NCBI RefSeq assembly: GCF_009720365.1
Contig: NZ_ML769313.1
Location: 702,980 to 766,979, forward strand
Reading direction: 5' to 3'
Origin: Catellatospora paridis
Lineage (GTDB): Bacteria; Actinomycetota; Actinomycetes; Mycobacteriales; Micromonosporaceae
Length of the DNA stretch: 64,000 nucleotides
Both the position numbers and the translations under genes were made by a program. Shown here in pieces: positions 1 to 7,741 of the stretch (within the stretch, counting starts at the first letter, position 1; each line of letters starts with the position of its first letter). Under the pieces are notes generated by a model. The model searched no databases. It had not been told where the DNA came from and saw only the letters and a program-made list of their open reading frames with translations.

Positions 1-1
1 C

Positions 2-370
2 ATCACCGCCAACCCGGTCACCGCCGGCAACCTGATGTACGTCTTCCACTTCTACGCCGCCTCGCACGGCAACGCGTACTACAACACCTTCGCCCAGGCC
101 GTGGACACCCTGCCGATGTTCGTCACCGAGTTCGGCACCCAGCAGGCCACCGGCGACGGCCCGAACGACTTCACCAACGCCCAGCGCTACCTCGACCTGA
201 TGGCCGCCAAGAAGGTCAGCTGGACCAACTGGAACTTCTCCGACGACTTCCGCTCCGGCGCCGTCTTCACCACCGGCACCTGCGCCACCGGCCAATTCTC
301 CGGCACCACCCGCCTCAAGCCCGCCGGCACCTGGATCCGCGACCGCATCCGCACCCCCGACGACTTCTGA
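2..370 (+). CDS. GH5-type cellulase, C-terminal fragment
   Basis: The window opens inside this gene; about 122 codons remain before the stop at 368-370. The translation has the end of a GH5 (beta/alpha)8 barrel: FHFYAASH, then FVTEFGTQ with the Glu (codon 128-130) that is the family's nucleophile, then a Trp-rich strand (KVSWTNWNFSDD) and a short terminal helix. It would hydrolyse beta-1,4-glucan outside the cell; the signal peptide and any binding module lie upstream of the window. No carbohydrate-binding domain follows the catalytic domain. The family is clear; substrate specificity within GH5 is not. Confidence 0.85.
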   Translation: MTANPVTAGNLMYVFHFYAASHGNAYYNTFAQAVDTLPMFVTEFGTQQATGDGPNDFTNAQRYLDLMAAKKVSWTNWNFSDDFRSGAVFTTGTCATGQFSGTTRLKPAGTWIRDRIRTPDDF

Positions 371-388
371 CCCGCACCCCCCACCCCT

Positions 389-453
389 GCGTTGATCATG
401 AATTTGTGGCACGGCTCGACGGTGTGTCGGTGACACAACTTCATGATCGACGC
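389..453. repeat. Imperfect inverted repeat, intergenic
   Basis: Two 20-nt arms (389-408 and 434-453) are reverse complements with two mismatches around a 25-nt loop; the arms carry the core TTGATCATGAA. It sits just after the cellulase stop, so it may act as a terminator, but its A/T-rich arms look more like a dispersed palindromic element. Confidence 0.6.
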
Positions 454-588
454 GGTGGTGGCCGCAGCCCGGGGCGCGGTGGTGGCTGACGAGCCGTCAC
501 CCGCTCCGGGCTCCTGGTTTGCTGGAACGGCAAGGTAGTTTGCGTGCGGTCGGGCGGCGGCGGCAGGGTGGCGGTGGAGGTGGTCGCC

Positions 589-1263
589 ATGACCGACGCG
601 CACGCGCAGCAGGCAACCGAGACCCAGCAGGCAACCGAGATCATGTTCACGGCGGAGTTCTGGGACGAGCGATACGGCTCGACCGACCGGGTATGGAGCG
701 GCAACCCGAACCCGCATCTGGTCACCACCGTCGCCGGGCTCGCACCGGGTGACGCGCTCGACGTCGGCAGCGGCGAGGGCGCCGACGCCGTCTGGCTGGC
801 GGCCCAGGGCTGGCAGGTGACCGGTGTCGACGTGTCCAAGGTGGCGCTCGGGCGCGCGGCCGCGCATGCCGCGGAGCGGGGCGAACGGGTTGCCGAGCGC
901 ATCACCTGGCAACAGGTCGACGTGCTGTCCTGGGATCCCGCGCCCGCCCGGTACGACCTGGTGTCTGCGCAGTTCATGCACCTGCCCCGGCCCGCGCTGG
1001 AGGCGCTGCACCGGCGGCTGGCCGCGGCGGTGCGTCCCGGCGGGACGCTGCTCATCGTCGGGCATCACCCCTCGGACCTGGAGACCACCCTCGGCCGTCC
1101 GCGGCTGCCGGAGCTGATGTTCACCGCGGAGCAGGTCGAGGCCACGCTGGACGAGCGCGACTGGGAGATCCGGGCCGAAACGCCCGCCCGCGAGGTCACC
1201 GACCCCGACGGGAACCCGGTCACCATTCACGACGCCGTCCTGATCGCAGTCCGGCGGAGCTGA
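589..1263 (+). CDS. Class I SAM-dependent methyltransferase
   Basis: A 224-residue Rossmann-fold methyltransferase. The SAM-binding motif I is DVGSGEGAD (about residues 58-66), followed by the acidic end of strand 2 in VTGVDVS, and GGTLLIVGHHPSD near residue 155. The start at 589 is preceded by GGAGG at 576-580; a GTG at 544 is in frame but would add a poorly conserved tail. It is a paralogue of the methyltransferase at 18410-19039, sharing the motifs PNPHLV, GWQVT and IVGHHPSD. The acceptor substrate cannot be told from sequence; such stand-alone proteins include thiopurine/tellurite-resistance-like enzymes. Confidence 0.85.
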   Translation: MTDAHAQQATETQQATEIMFTAEFWDERYGSTDRVWSGNPNPHLVTTVAGLAPGDALDVGSGEGADAVWLAAQGWQVTGVDVSKVALGRAAAHAAERGERVAERITWQQVDVLSWDPAPARYDLVSAQFMHLPRPALEALHRRLAAAVRPGGTLLIVGHHPSDLETTLGRPRLPELMFTAEQVEATLDERDWEIRAETPAREVTDPDGNPVTIHDAVLIAVRRS

Positions 1264-1275
1264 CGGGAGCGGGCG

Positions 1276-1297
1276 GCAGTCCGCCTCGCCGGACTGC
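1276..1297 (+). terminator. Hairpin after methyltransferase
   Basis: An 8-bp perfect stem (1276-1283 with 1290-1297) and 6-nt loop lie 13 bp after the stop. No T-run follows, as is usual in high-GC actinobacteria. Confidence 0.5.
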
Positions 1298-1358
1298 GGC
1301 GGCCTGGCAGAGCGTCTTCCCAGGCGGCCCGCCGGCGCGCGACGGCTTCCGGCGCAGG

Positions 1359-1404
1359 GAATGACGAGGGGGTGCAGGCAAGAGCCTGCACCCCCTCGTC
1401 ATTC
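1359..1404. terminator. Bidirectional terminator, 20-bp perfect stem
   Basis: Arms 1359-1378 and 1385-1404 are perfectly complementary over 20 bp with a 6-nt loop. It lies between two convergent genes, 8 bp beyond the stop of the MMPL gene, so it can end transcription from both sides. Confidence 0.9.
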
Positions 1405-1412
1405 GCCGTCGG

Positions 1413-3611
1413 TCAGACGCCGGCGGTCACCGGCTCGCGCACCGGCTCCTGCGCCTGGTGCAGCTTCTCGCCCTCCACGTCCACGTTGGGCAGGATGCGG
1501 TTCAGCCAGCGGGGCAGCCACCACGCCGCCCGGCCCAGCAGCGACATCAGTGCCGGCACGATGGTCATGCGGACCACGAACGCGTCCACCAGCACACCGA
1601 ACGCCAGCGCGAAGCCGATCGACTGGATGAGCGTCTCACCGGAGAACACGAAGCCGCCGAAGACGCTGATCATGATGATGGCGGCGGCCGTGACCACCCG
1701 CGCGCCGTGCCGGAACCCGGTGACGACCGCATCCCGCGCCGTCGCGCCGTGCACGAAGTCCTCGCGCATCCGGGTCACCAGGAACACCTGGTAGTCCATG
1801 GCCAGGCCGAACAGGATGCCGATCAGCAACACCGGCAGCATGCTCATGATCGGACCGGTCTCGTGCACGCCGAACACGTCGCCGAGCCAGCCCCACTGGA
1901 ACACGGCCACCACCGCGCCGAACGTCGCGGCGAGGCTGAGCAGGAAGCCCAGCGTCGCCTTCAGCGGCACCAGCACCGACCGGAACACGAGCAGCAGCAG
2001 CAGGAACGCCAGCCCGACCACGACCGCCAGGTACGGCAGCAGCGCCTCGTCCAGGCGCGTGGACACGTCGATGGCCAGCGCGGTGACGCCGGTGACCGCG
2101 ATGGTCGCCCCGGTCCCGGCCGTGATGGCCGCCTTCCGCTCCCGGATGGTGTGCACGAGGTCGGCGGTGGCCACGTCGTTCGGGCCGGTCTTCGGGATGA
2201 CGGCCAGCAGCGCGGTGCGCCCGTCGCCGCTCATCCCGTTGGGCGCCGCGTAGAGCACGTTGTCCATGCCGGACAGGCGGGTCACGAGCTGGCCGAGGGT
2301 GGCCTGCGGGTCCGCCCCGGCGGGCAGTTCGGCCACGACCACCAGCGGGCCGTTCAGGCCGGGCCCGAACCCGGTGCTGACGATGTCGTACGCCTTGCGC
2401 TGGGTGGTGTCGGTGGCCTGCATGCCGTCGTCGGGCAGGCCGAGGCGCAGGTCCGCGGCCGGGATCGCGAGCACGCCGAGCGCGGCGACGGCCACGATAA
2501 GCACGGGCACCCGGAACCGGACCACGAAGCGTGCCCAGCGCTCGCCCATCGGGACCGGGCCCGAGTCGGACTCCGGGTCGGGCGTGGCGTGGCCGAACAG
2601 GCGGCCCTTGACCAGCCGGTCGCCGGTGAAGCCGAGCAGCGCGGGCAGCAGCGTGACCGCGACCAGCACGGCCACGGCGACGGTCGCCGCAGCGGACAGG
2701 CCCAGACCGGCCAGCAGCGGGACGCCGACGATCGCCAGCGCGGCCAGCGCGATGATCACGGTGAGCCCGGCGAAGACGACGGCCGAGCCGGCCGTGCCGA
2801 CGGCGCGCCCGGCCGCCTCGGCGCCGTCCTTGCGTACCAGCAGCTCGTGCCGGAACCGGGAGACGATGAACAGGGCGTAGTCGATGCCGACGGCCAGGCC
2901 GAGCATCAGCGCCAGGATCAGGCTGTTGGAGTTGATGTCGGCGAACCGGGCCGCGATGGCGACTCCGGCCAGTCCGATGGCGATCCCGACGACCGCGGTG
3001 AGCAGCGGCAGCCCGGCGGAGACCAGCGAGCCCAGGGTGATGATGAGGACCAGGGCAGCCACGGCGATGCCGATGACCTCGACGACGCCCGTCTTCGGGT
3101 TGGCCCGCAGCGCGTCGCCGCCGATCTCCACGGTCAGGCCCGCGTCGCGGCCGAGGGCGGCGGCGTCCTGCAGCGCGTCACGGTCGGCATCGGTCAGTTC
3201 CATGCCCTGCACGCCGTAGGTGACCTGAGCGAAGGCGTAGCGGCCGTCGGGGGAGATGGACTTCGCGGTGTACGGGTCGACGACCCGCGCGACCTGCGGC
3301 GCGCCGTTCAATGCGCCCACCACCTGGCCGATGGCCGCCTGCACGCCGGGATCGGCGACGGTCTTGCCCTCGGGCGCCACGAACACGACCCGGGCGCCCG
3401 CCCCGCCGGCATGCGCCTCGGGGAAGCGCTCGGTGAGCTGGTCGATGGCCCGCTGGGCCTCGGTGCCCGGGATGCTGAAATCGTTGGACATCTTGCCGGA
3501 CATCGTCGCCGCGCCGGCCCCGGCGAGCGCGAGCAGCAGCACCCAGAGGCCGAGGACGATCCAGCGTCGGCGGTACGAGAACCGGCCGATCCGGTACAGG
3601 AATGTCGCCAC
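1413..3611 (-). CDS. MMPL/RND-family transporter
   Basis: A membrane exporter of about 732 residues with the duplicated MMPL layout: one TM helix near the N-terminus, a large extracytoplasmic loop, a block of five to six helices, then the same again. Seen are GIDYALFIVSRFRHE in the first half and the matching GLAMDYQVFLVTRMRED in the second; the Asp-Tyr pair is the family's proton-relay region. The GTG at 3611 is preferred because TTTGGAG lies 8 nt upstream and the protein then begins MATFLYRIGRFSYRRRW; an ATG at 3647 gives 12 more residues but has no clear ribosome site. It is divergent from a TetR gene and is probably its target. The cargo (lipid, drug or siderophore) is unknown. Confidence 0.9.
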   Translation of the reverse strand: MATFLYRIGRFSYRRRWIVLGLWVLLLALAGAGAATMSGKMSNDFSIPGTEAQRAIDQLTERFPEAHAGGAGARVVFVAPEGKTVADPGVQAAIGQVVGALNGAPQVARVVDPYTAKSISPDGRYAFAQVTYGVQGMELTDADRDALQDAAALGRDAGLTVEIGGDALRANPKTGVVEVIGIAVAALVLIITLGSLVSAGLPLLTAVVGIAIGLAGVAIAARFADINSNSLILALMLGLAVGIDYALFIVSRFRHELLVRKDGAEAAGRAVGTAGSAVVFAGLTVIIALAALAIVGVPLLAGLGLSAAATVAVAVLVAVTLLPALLGFTGDRLVKGRLFGHATPDPESDSGPVPMGERWARFVVRFRVPVLIVAVAALGVLAIPAADLRLGLPDDGMQATDTTQRKAYDIVSTGFGPGLNGPLVVVAELPAGADPQATLGQLVTRLSGMDNVLYAAPNGMSGDGRTALLAVIPKTGPNDVATADLVHTIRERKAAITAGTGATIAVTGVTALAIDVSTRLDEALLPYLAVVVGLAFLLLLLVFRSVLVPLKATLGFLLSLAATFGAVVAVFQWGWLGDVFGVHETGPIMSMLPVLLIGILFGLAMDYQVFLVTRMREDFVHGATARDAVVTGFRHGARVVTAAAIIMISVFGGFVFSGETLIQSIGFALAFGVLVDAFVVRMTIVPALMSLLGRAAWWLPRWLNRILPNVDVEGEKLHQAQEPVREPVTAGV

Positions 3612-3704
3612 GTCGAGTACTCCAAACGAGGGATGGGTGGCTGTCATCGCGGCGAAACATGCTGTTCACCAGCCTGTTCAGGGGTCGCCGCACCACGGCC
3701 GACC

Positions 3705-3835
3705 CTAGCCGTTCGGCAAGGAGTGAGCAAGCCGATCGGCAAGGAGTGAACCTGTCGATCGGCAAGTTTTCAGCTAGTCGTTCGGCTGGTTTCCAGCTTG
3801 TCGACCGGCTAGGCGGATGGCCGCTGATCAGCTAG
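3705..3835. promoter_or_regulatory. Array of 5-6 palindromic operators, 23-bp spacing
   Basis: Five 16-bp units begin at 3705, 3728, 3751, 3774 and 3797, each exactly 23 bp after the last; a degenerate sixth starts at 3820. Each unit is an imperfect palindrome fitting CTWGYCGWTCGGCWAG, and unit 2 has the perfect core GCCGATCGGC. The 7-bp spacers are themselves similar in pairs (GAGTGAG/GAGTGAA and TTTTCAG/TTTCCAG), suggesting growth by tandem duplication. The array fills the gap between the divergent MMPL and TetR starts, so it is most likely the TetR operator. That binding is inference. Confidence 0.8.
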
Positions 3836-3891
3836 ATTTGCTCAGGACGGGTGACTTCCCCCGCCGTCGATGATCTGGTAAGGAGGGTGCC

Positions 3892-4473
3892 GTGAGAGCT
3901 GCGACACACGCTGACTCGCGCGGCCCGGAACGCACCCGGCAGCGCCTACTCGACGAGGCCTGCCGGCTGTTCGCCATGCACAGCTTCGCCGGCACCTCGC
4001 TGCAGATGATCGCGAACACCCTCGGGGTCACCAAGGCCGCGGTCTACCACCACTTCAAGACTCGCGACGACATCCTGACCGCGGTGATCCAGCCGGCCAT
4101 CGAGGAGATGCACGCCATCATCACGGCCGCCGAGGCGCAGCGCACCCCGTCCGCCCGGGCCGACGCGATGCTGTCCGGCCTGGTCGACCTGACCGTCAAG
4201 CACCGCGGGCTCATCGCCATGATCGGTACGGACCCCGGCGTCACCAGCGCGCTGCAGAGCCACCCGGACGTGGTGGAGCTGTTCCGCCGCCCCGGCGAGC
4301 TGATGGCGCTCGACGACTCGGCCGAAGCCGAGATCAACGCGACGCTCGCGCTGGCCGGTATCGCCACCACGGCCTCGTCGCCGGTGATGCAGCACCACGA
4401 CGCCGACATGCTGCGCCGGCACCTGCTCGCCGCCGGCCGCCGCATCCTCGGCCTCCGCTCCCGCAAACCCTGA
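3892..4473 (+). CDS. TetR-family transcriptional regulator
   Basis: A 193-residue repressor. The N-terminal helix-turn-helix is clear: RTRQRLLDEACRLF, then TSLQMIANTLGVTKAAVYHHF (about residues 35-56). The remaining two thirds is a helical ligand-binding domain with no recognisable ligand signature. The GTG start follows AAGGAGGG at 3880-3887. It is divergent from the MMPL exporter and probably represses both itself and the exporter through the palindrome array in between, with release by an exported compound, which is the usual logic of such pairs. Confidence 0.9.
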   Translation: MRAATHADSRGPERTRQRLLDEACRLFAMHSFAGTSLQMIANTLGVTKAAVYHHFKTRDDILTAVIQPAIEEMHAIITAAEAQRTPSARADAMLSGLVDLTVKHRGLIAMIGTDPGVTSALQSHPDVVELFRRPGELMALDDSAEAEINATLALAGIATTASSPVMQHHDADMLRRHLLAAGRRILGLRSRKP

Positions 4474-4574
4474 CCCGTCCGCTCACGCTCCCGCCCCGCC
4501 CGCCCCCGCCCCGCCCGTTCCTGGCCCCGGCCCGACACGCGCCGTCGCCCACGCGCCGCCGCCAAGATCGCGCG

Positions 4575-4631
4575 ACTTGCCTGGCATCTGTGCGTATCTT
4601 GAGCGTTGATACGCACAGGTGCCAGGCAAGT
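4575..4631. repeat. Palindromic dispersed element, copy A
   Basis: Two 24-nt arms (4575-4598 and 4608-4631) pair with one mismatch around a 9-nt loop. Its complement closely matches the element at 45914-45994 (shared GCTCAAGATACGCACAG), so it is an interspersed family, not just a local terminator. It follows the TetR gene at about 100 bp. Confidence 0.8.
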
Positions 4632-4643
4632 CCGATGCTCTTG

Positions 4644-4675
4644 GCGGTCGTGCGGTCGTGCGGTCGTGCGGTCGT
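4644..4675. repeat. 8-bp microsatellite, four copies
   Basis: GCGGTCGT is repeated four times without error, immediately upstream of the small gene that starts at 4714. It could vary in copy number by slippage. Confidence 0.8.
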
Positions 4676-4713
4676 GCGGGCGGTGGCCGGGTGAGCGGGA
4701 AGGGGGCGCGGCG

Positions 4714-5013
4714 GTGGAATACATGGTCGACATGCGGACCACGGTGCCGACGGGCACTACCGACGAGGAGGTCGCCGACATGCGTCGGCGCGAGGCGGTG
4801 CGCGCCGCAGAGCTGGTGGCGCAGGGCAACCTGCTGCGGCTGTGGCGGCCGCCGCTGGCCCCGGGCGAGTGGCGGACCTGGGGCCTGTTCCGCGCAGACG
4901 ACGCGGACCAGCTGGAGACCGTGCTCGCGTCCATGCCGCTGCGCGCCTGGCGGACCGAGGACGTCACGCCGCTGACGCCGCACCCGAACGACCCGGGCCA
5001 GCCGCCACGCTGA
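4714..5013 (+). CDS. Muconolactone delta-isomerase-like protein
   Basis: A 99-residue ferredoxin-like protein of the muconolactone isomerase family: EYMVDMRTTVP at the N-terminus, the central AAELVAQGNLLRLWRPP and GEWRTWGLFRADD, and LPLRAW-type strand MPLRAWRTEDVTPLTPHPND at the end match the family layout and its usual 90-100 residue length. GTG 4714 has GGGAAGGGG about 7 nt upstream. In catechol degradation this fold isomerises muconolactone, but no other beta-ketoadipate gene is nearby and many stand-alone members have no assigned role, so the exact reaction is open. Confidence 0.75.
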   Translation: MEYMVDMRTTVPTGTTDEEVADMRRREAVRAAELVAQGNLLRLWRPPLAPGEWRTWGLFRADDADQLETVLASMPLRAWRTEDVTPLTPHPNDPGQPPR

Positions 5014-5152
5014 CCCGGCACGGCCGAGCACGCCGCTTTGGCACGGCCGAGCACGCCGCTCTGGCGCGGCCGGGCAAGCTGACCCGGCACGGCCGAGCAT
5101 GGCGGCCTGGCAGGTCGAGCAAGCTGACCCGGCACGGCCGAGCACGGCGGCG
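5011..5152. repeat. Imperfect GC-rich tandem repeat
   Basis: Variants of GGCACGGCCGAGCACGGCGG recur five to six times; a longer 45-bp period is visible where GCAAGCTGACCCGGCACGG occurs at about 5075 and again at 5120. It fills the gap between the isomerase-like gene and the nitronate monooxygenase. The long reading frame on the other strand here (4044-5135) is only the repeat being translated. Confidence 0.8.
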
Positions 5153-5188
5153 TGACAGATCGTCATCCACGTGGGAGTGAGAGCACTG

Positions 5189-6220
5189 ATGAGCATCGCA
5201 TTCACCCGCGCGCTGGGCGTGAGCCTGCCGCTGATCGCTGCGCCGATGGCGGGCGGCGCGGGGACACCGGCCCTGGTCATCGCGGCCGCGCGCGCCGGTG
5301 GGCTCGGGTTGCTCGCCGCCGGGTACAAGACACCGCAGGCGTTCGCGGAGGAGATCGTGACGGTCGCCGCGGCGTCCGTGCCGTTCGGCGTGAACCTGTT
5401 CGCGCCCAACCCCGTGCCGGTCGACCCGACGGCCTACCGGCGCTACGCCGAACTGCTCGCGGTCGAGGCCGAGCGGCACGGCGTTACGCTGCCCGCGGCG
5501 CCCGTCGAGGACGACGACCACTGGCACGACAAGCTCGACGTCCTCCGCGCCGATCCGGTGCCCCTGGTCAGCTTCACCTTCGGCATCCCGGGTCGCGACG
5601 ACCTGGCCGCGCTGCGTGCCACGGGTGCGCTGCTGGTGCAGACGGTCACCGGCGTGGACGAGGCGAAGGCCGCCGCGGAGGCCGGCCTCGACGCGCTCGC
5701 CGTGCAGGCCCCGGCCGCGGGCGGTCATTCGGGCACGCTGACCCCGACTCGGCCGGTGCCCGACACGACGCTGCCCGACCTCGTCGCCGCGATCCGGCAT
5801 GCGGTGGACCTGCCGTTGATCGCAGCCGGGGGTGTGGCGAACCCGGCGGACGTCGCCGCTGCGGCGCGGGCGGGTGCGGCCGCCGTCGCGGTCGGGACCG
5901 TGCTGCTGCGGTGCGACGAAGCGGGCACCTCGGCGGTGCACCGGGCGGCGCTGGCCGACCCGGCCCGGTCCGGCACGGTCGTCACCCACGCGTTCACCGG
6001 CCGCCCCGCGCGGGCGCTGCGCAACGACTTCATCGACCGGTACGGCGACCTCGCCCCGTACGGCTATCCCGCCGTGCACCACCTCACAGCCGGTCTGCGC
6101 CGGGCGGCCGCCGCGGCCGGCGACGCCGAACGGGTGCACCTGTGGGCCGGCACCGGCTTCCGCCAGGCCACCGCCGAACCGGCGGCCGCGATCCTCACCC
6201 GCCTGGCGGCCTTGCTCTGA
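5189..6220 (+). CDS. Nitronate monooxygenase family protein
   Basis: An FMN-dependent TIM-barrel protein of 343 residues, similar to nitronate monooxygenase (2-nitropropane dioxygenase). Diagnostic pieces are PLIAAPMAGG near the start, the phosphate-binding APAAGGHSGTL, and LIAAGGVANPADV with GAAAVAVGTVLL near residue 230. It would oxidise alkyl nitronates to carbonyl compounds, detoxifying propionate-3-nitronate. ATG 5189 is chosen because the protein then starts MSIAFTRALGVSLPLIAAPM, as family members do; GTG 5171 is in frame. It seems to be a single-gene unit. Confidence 0.85.
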   Translation: MSIAFTRALGVSLPLIAAPMAGGAGTPALVIAAARAGGLGLLAAGYKTPQAFAEEIVTVAAASVPFGVNLFAPNPVPVDPTAYRRYAELLAVEAERHGVTLPAAPVEDDDHWHDKLDVLRADPVPLVSFTFGIPGRDDLAALRATGALLVQTVTGVDEAKAAAEAGLDALAVQAPAAGGHSGTLTPTRPVPDTTLPDLVAAIRHAVDLPLIAAGGVANPADVAAAARAGAAAVAVGTVLLRCDEAGTSAVHRAALADPARSGTVVTHAFTGRPARALRNDFIDRYGDLAPYGYPAVHHLTAGLRRAAAAAGDAERVHLWAGTGFRQATAEPAAAILTRLAALL

Positions 6221-6256
6221 CCCGCCCCGCGACACGGAGGTCCGCGGACCGGACGG

Positions 6257-7510
6257 TCAGGAGACCGGGGCGAGCCGGCTCAGCAGGGTGCGGGCGGCCT
6301 CGGCGACCAGCGACCGGTCGTAGCTGATGATCACATCGAACTCGCGGTCGGCCTCGCGCTCGCACGTCGTCGGCAGCTGCCGGGCGAACAGCCCGCCAGA
6401 GAAGTAGCTGCCCAGCACGATCACGGTCCACTCCGCCGTCAGCGGATCGTCGTCGGCGAGCGGGCCGCCGCGGATGCCGGGAGCGGGCTGCGGCGCGATG
6501 CCGTGCCCGAACACCGCGGTCAGCGCCCCCTTGCCGGCGATGGACAGGTAGCGGTGGCGGGTGTGCTCGGTGAAGTGCTGGGCGCCCTGGAACGCGCCGA
6601 GCAGCACCGTGGCCTCGGGCGCGTGTTCGCTCATGCTCTCCAGGTGCTTGCTGAGCGGGATCAGCTGCCGTTTGGTGGCTCGGGTGGCCCGGCGTCGCCG
6701 CCGGGCGACCTCGAACGGCGTGCGCGCCCCGGTGTCCGGGGCCGTGCTGTACGGCAGGTCGGTGTCCGGCCGTTCGAAATCCGAAGGCAGCGGACCCGGC
6801 CGCCCCAGCAGCCAGCCCTGGCCGAGGGTCGCGCCCATGGAGATCGCGGCCGCGAGGTGGCGCTCGGTCTCGATGCCCTCGGCGAGGATGATCGCCCCGG
6901 TGCGTTCGGACTCCGCCAGCACCGCGTTGACCACCTGCGCGGTCTCGTGGGTCGGGCGGCCCTGCACCACGTGCCGGTCCAGCTTGATGATCTCGGGGCT
7001 GAGCAGCGCCAGCAGGGACAGACTCGCCGGGTTCACGCCGACGTCGTCCAGGGCGATGCGGGTGGACTGGCCGCGTACCCGGGCCACCGAGGTGAGCAGG
7101 GCGGCCGGGTCGTCGCTCAGCGACCGTTCGGTGATCTCCATGACGACCTGGAGCTCGCGGCTCGCCGTCTCGATGGTGTCGGTCAGCCCGGCCGGGCAGG
7201 CGCTGCCCATGGTGGACGGTTCGACGTTGACGAACAGCGGCACGTCCCACGGCAGGCCGGCGGCCATCGCGGCCCGGAACGCCGCCGCCCTGGCGACCCA
7301 GTCGAGTTCGGTGAGCCGACCCGCGCGCTGCGCCTGCGCGAACAGCTCGGCGGGATTGCGCAGCTCCGAGCCGGCTGGGCCGCGGGCCAGCGCCTCGTAT
7401 CCGGCGACCCGGCCGCTGCGCAGCGAGATGACCGGTTGGAACACCGGATAGACGGCCCGCTTGGTCACCGTCCGGTCGAGCTCGGTGGACCCGTCCTGCG
7501 GTTGGTTCAC
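6257..7510 (-). CDS. EAL-DICT domain protein, c-di-GMP phosphodiesterase
   Basis: A 417-residue soluble protein with an EAL domain (about residues 20-255) and a C-terminal DICT sensory domain (about 265-410). The catalytic set looks complete: GYEALARG, the Asn of FVNVEP, Glu in MEITER, Asp-Asp in ALDDVG, Lys in IIKLDR, Glu in LAEGIET and Gln in GQGWLLGRP, so it should hydrolyse cyclic-di-GMP. DICT is a small domain found with EAL and GGDEF proteins in actinobacteria and is thought to sense light or other cues. The gene is transcribed alone, convergent with the preceding gene. Confidence 0.85.
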   Translation of the reverse strand: MNQPQDGSTELDRTVTKRAVYPVFQPVISLRSGRVAGYEALARGPAGSELRNPAELFAQAQRAGRLTELDWVARAAAFRAAMAAGLPWDVPLFVNVEPSTMGSACPAGLTDTIETASRELQVVMEITERSLSDDPAALLTSVARVRGQSTRIALDDVGVNPASLSLLALLSPEIIKLDRHVVQGRPTHETAQVVNAVLAESERTGAIILAEGIETERHLAAAISMGATLGQGWLLGRPGPLPSDFERPDTDLPYSTAPDTGARTPFEVARRRRRATRATKRQLIPLSKHLESMSEHAPEATVLLGAFQGAQHFTEHTRHRYLSIAGKGALTAVFGHGIAPQPAPGIRGGPLADDDPLTAEWTVIVLGSYFSGGLFARQLPTTCEREADREFDVIISYDRSLVAEAARTLLSRLAPVS

Positions 7511-7642
7511 TGCGTCACCAGCCCCGCCAGCTACTCTGCACGTTTTGTACCGGTTGTAAGGCTAACGGCCGAACGACCTTCGACCCGGCACTTCCGCGTA
7601 CTGCGGCGACTGCCTTCGTCAGTGCGCCGAGCGGCTGTTGAT

Positions 7643-7710
7643 GCGATTTCGGGGAAATTGCTGTTATACCCGGCTGGTTTATGCAATTTCGTTGAAACTG
7701 CATAAACCAG
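7643..7710. repeat. Pair of related palindromic elements
   Basis: Two 19-nt units, 7643-7661 and 7683-7701, are 40 bp apart and match at 15 positions; each is close to its own reverse complement (GCAATTTC...GAAACTGC). The second is embedded in a 12-bp perfect stem (7674-7685 with 7699-7710). They lie just past the stop of the ABC operon, so the larger hairpin may double as its terminator. Confidence 0.75.
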
Positions 7711-7741
7711 GACACGAGACGGCTCGGCAAAGGCAGGCGGA

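Noticed and set aside
1458..3749. A 763-codon open frame on the plus strand opposite the MMPL gene
   Set aside because: It is the antisense shadow of a high-GC gene: rich in Gln, His, Arg, Asp and Gly, with no domain, and the opposite frame is a clear transporter.
3705..3835. Could the phased repeats be a CRISPR array?
   Set aside because: The spacers are only 7 bp and partly alike, the units are palindromic operators, and no cas gene is near.
4044..5135. A 363-codon minus-strand frame across the TetR gene and the tandem repeat
   Set aside because: It translates the DNA repeat (RPCQSGVLGRA-type runs) and crosses a real gene on the other strand.
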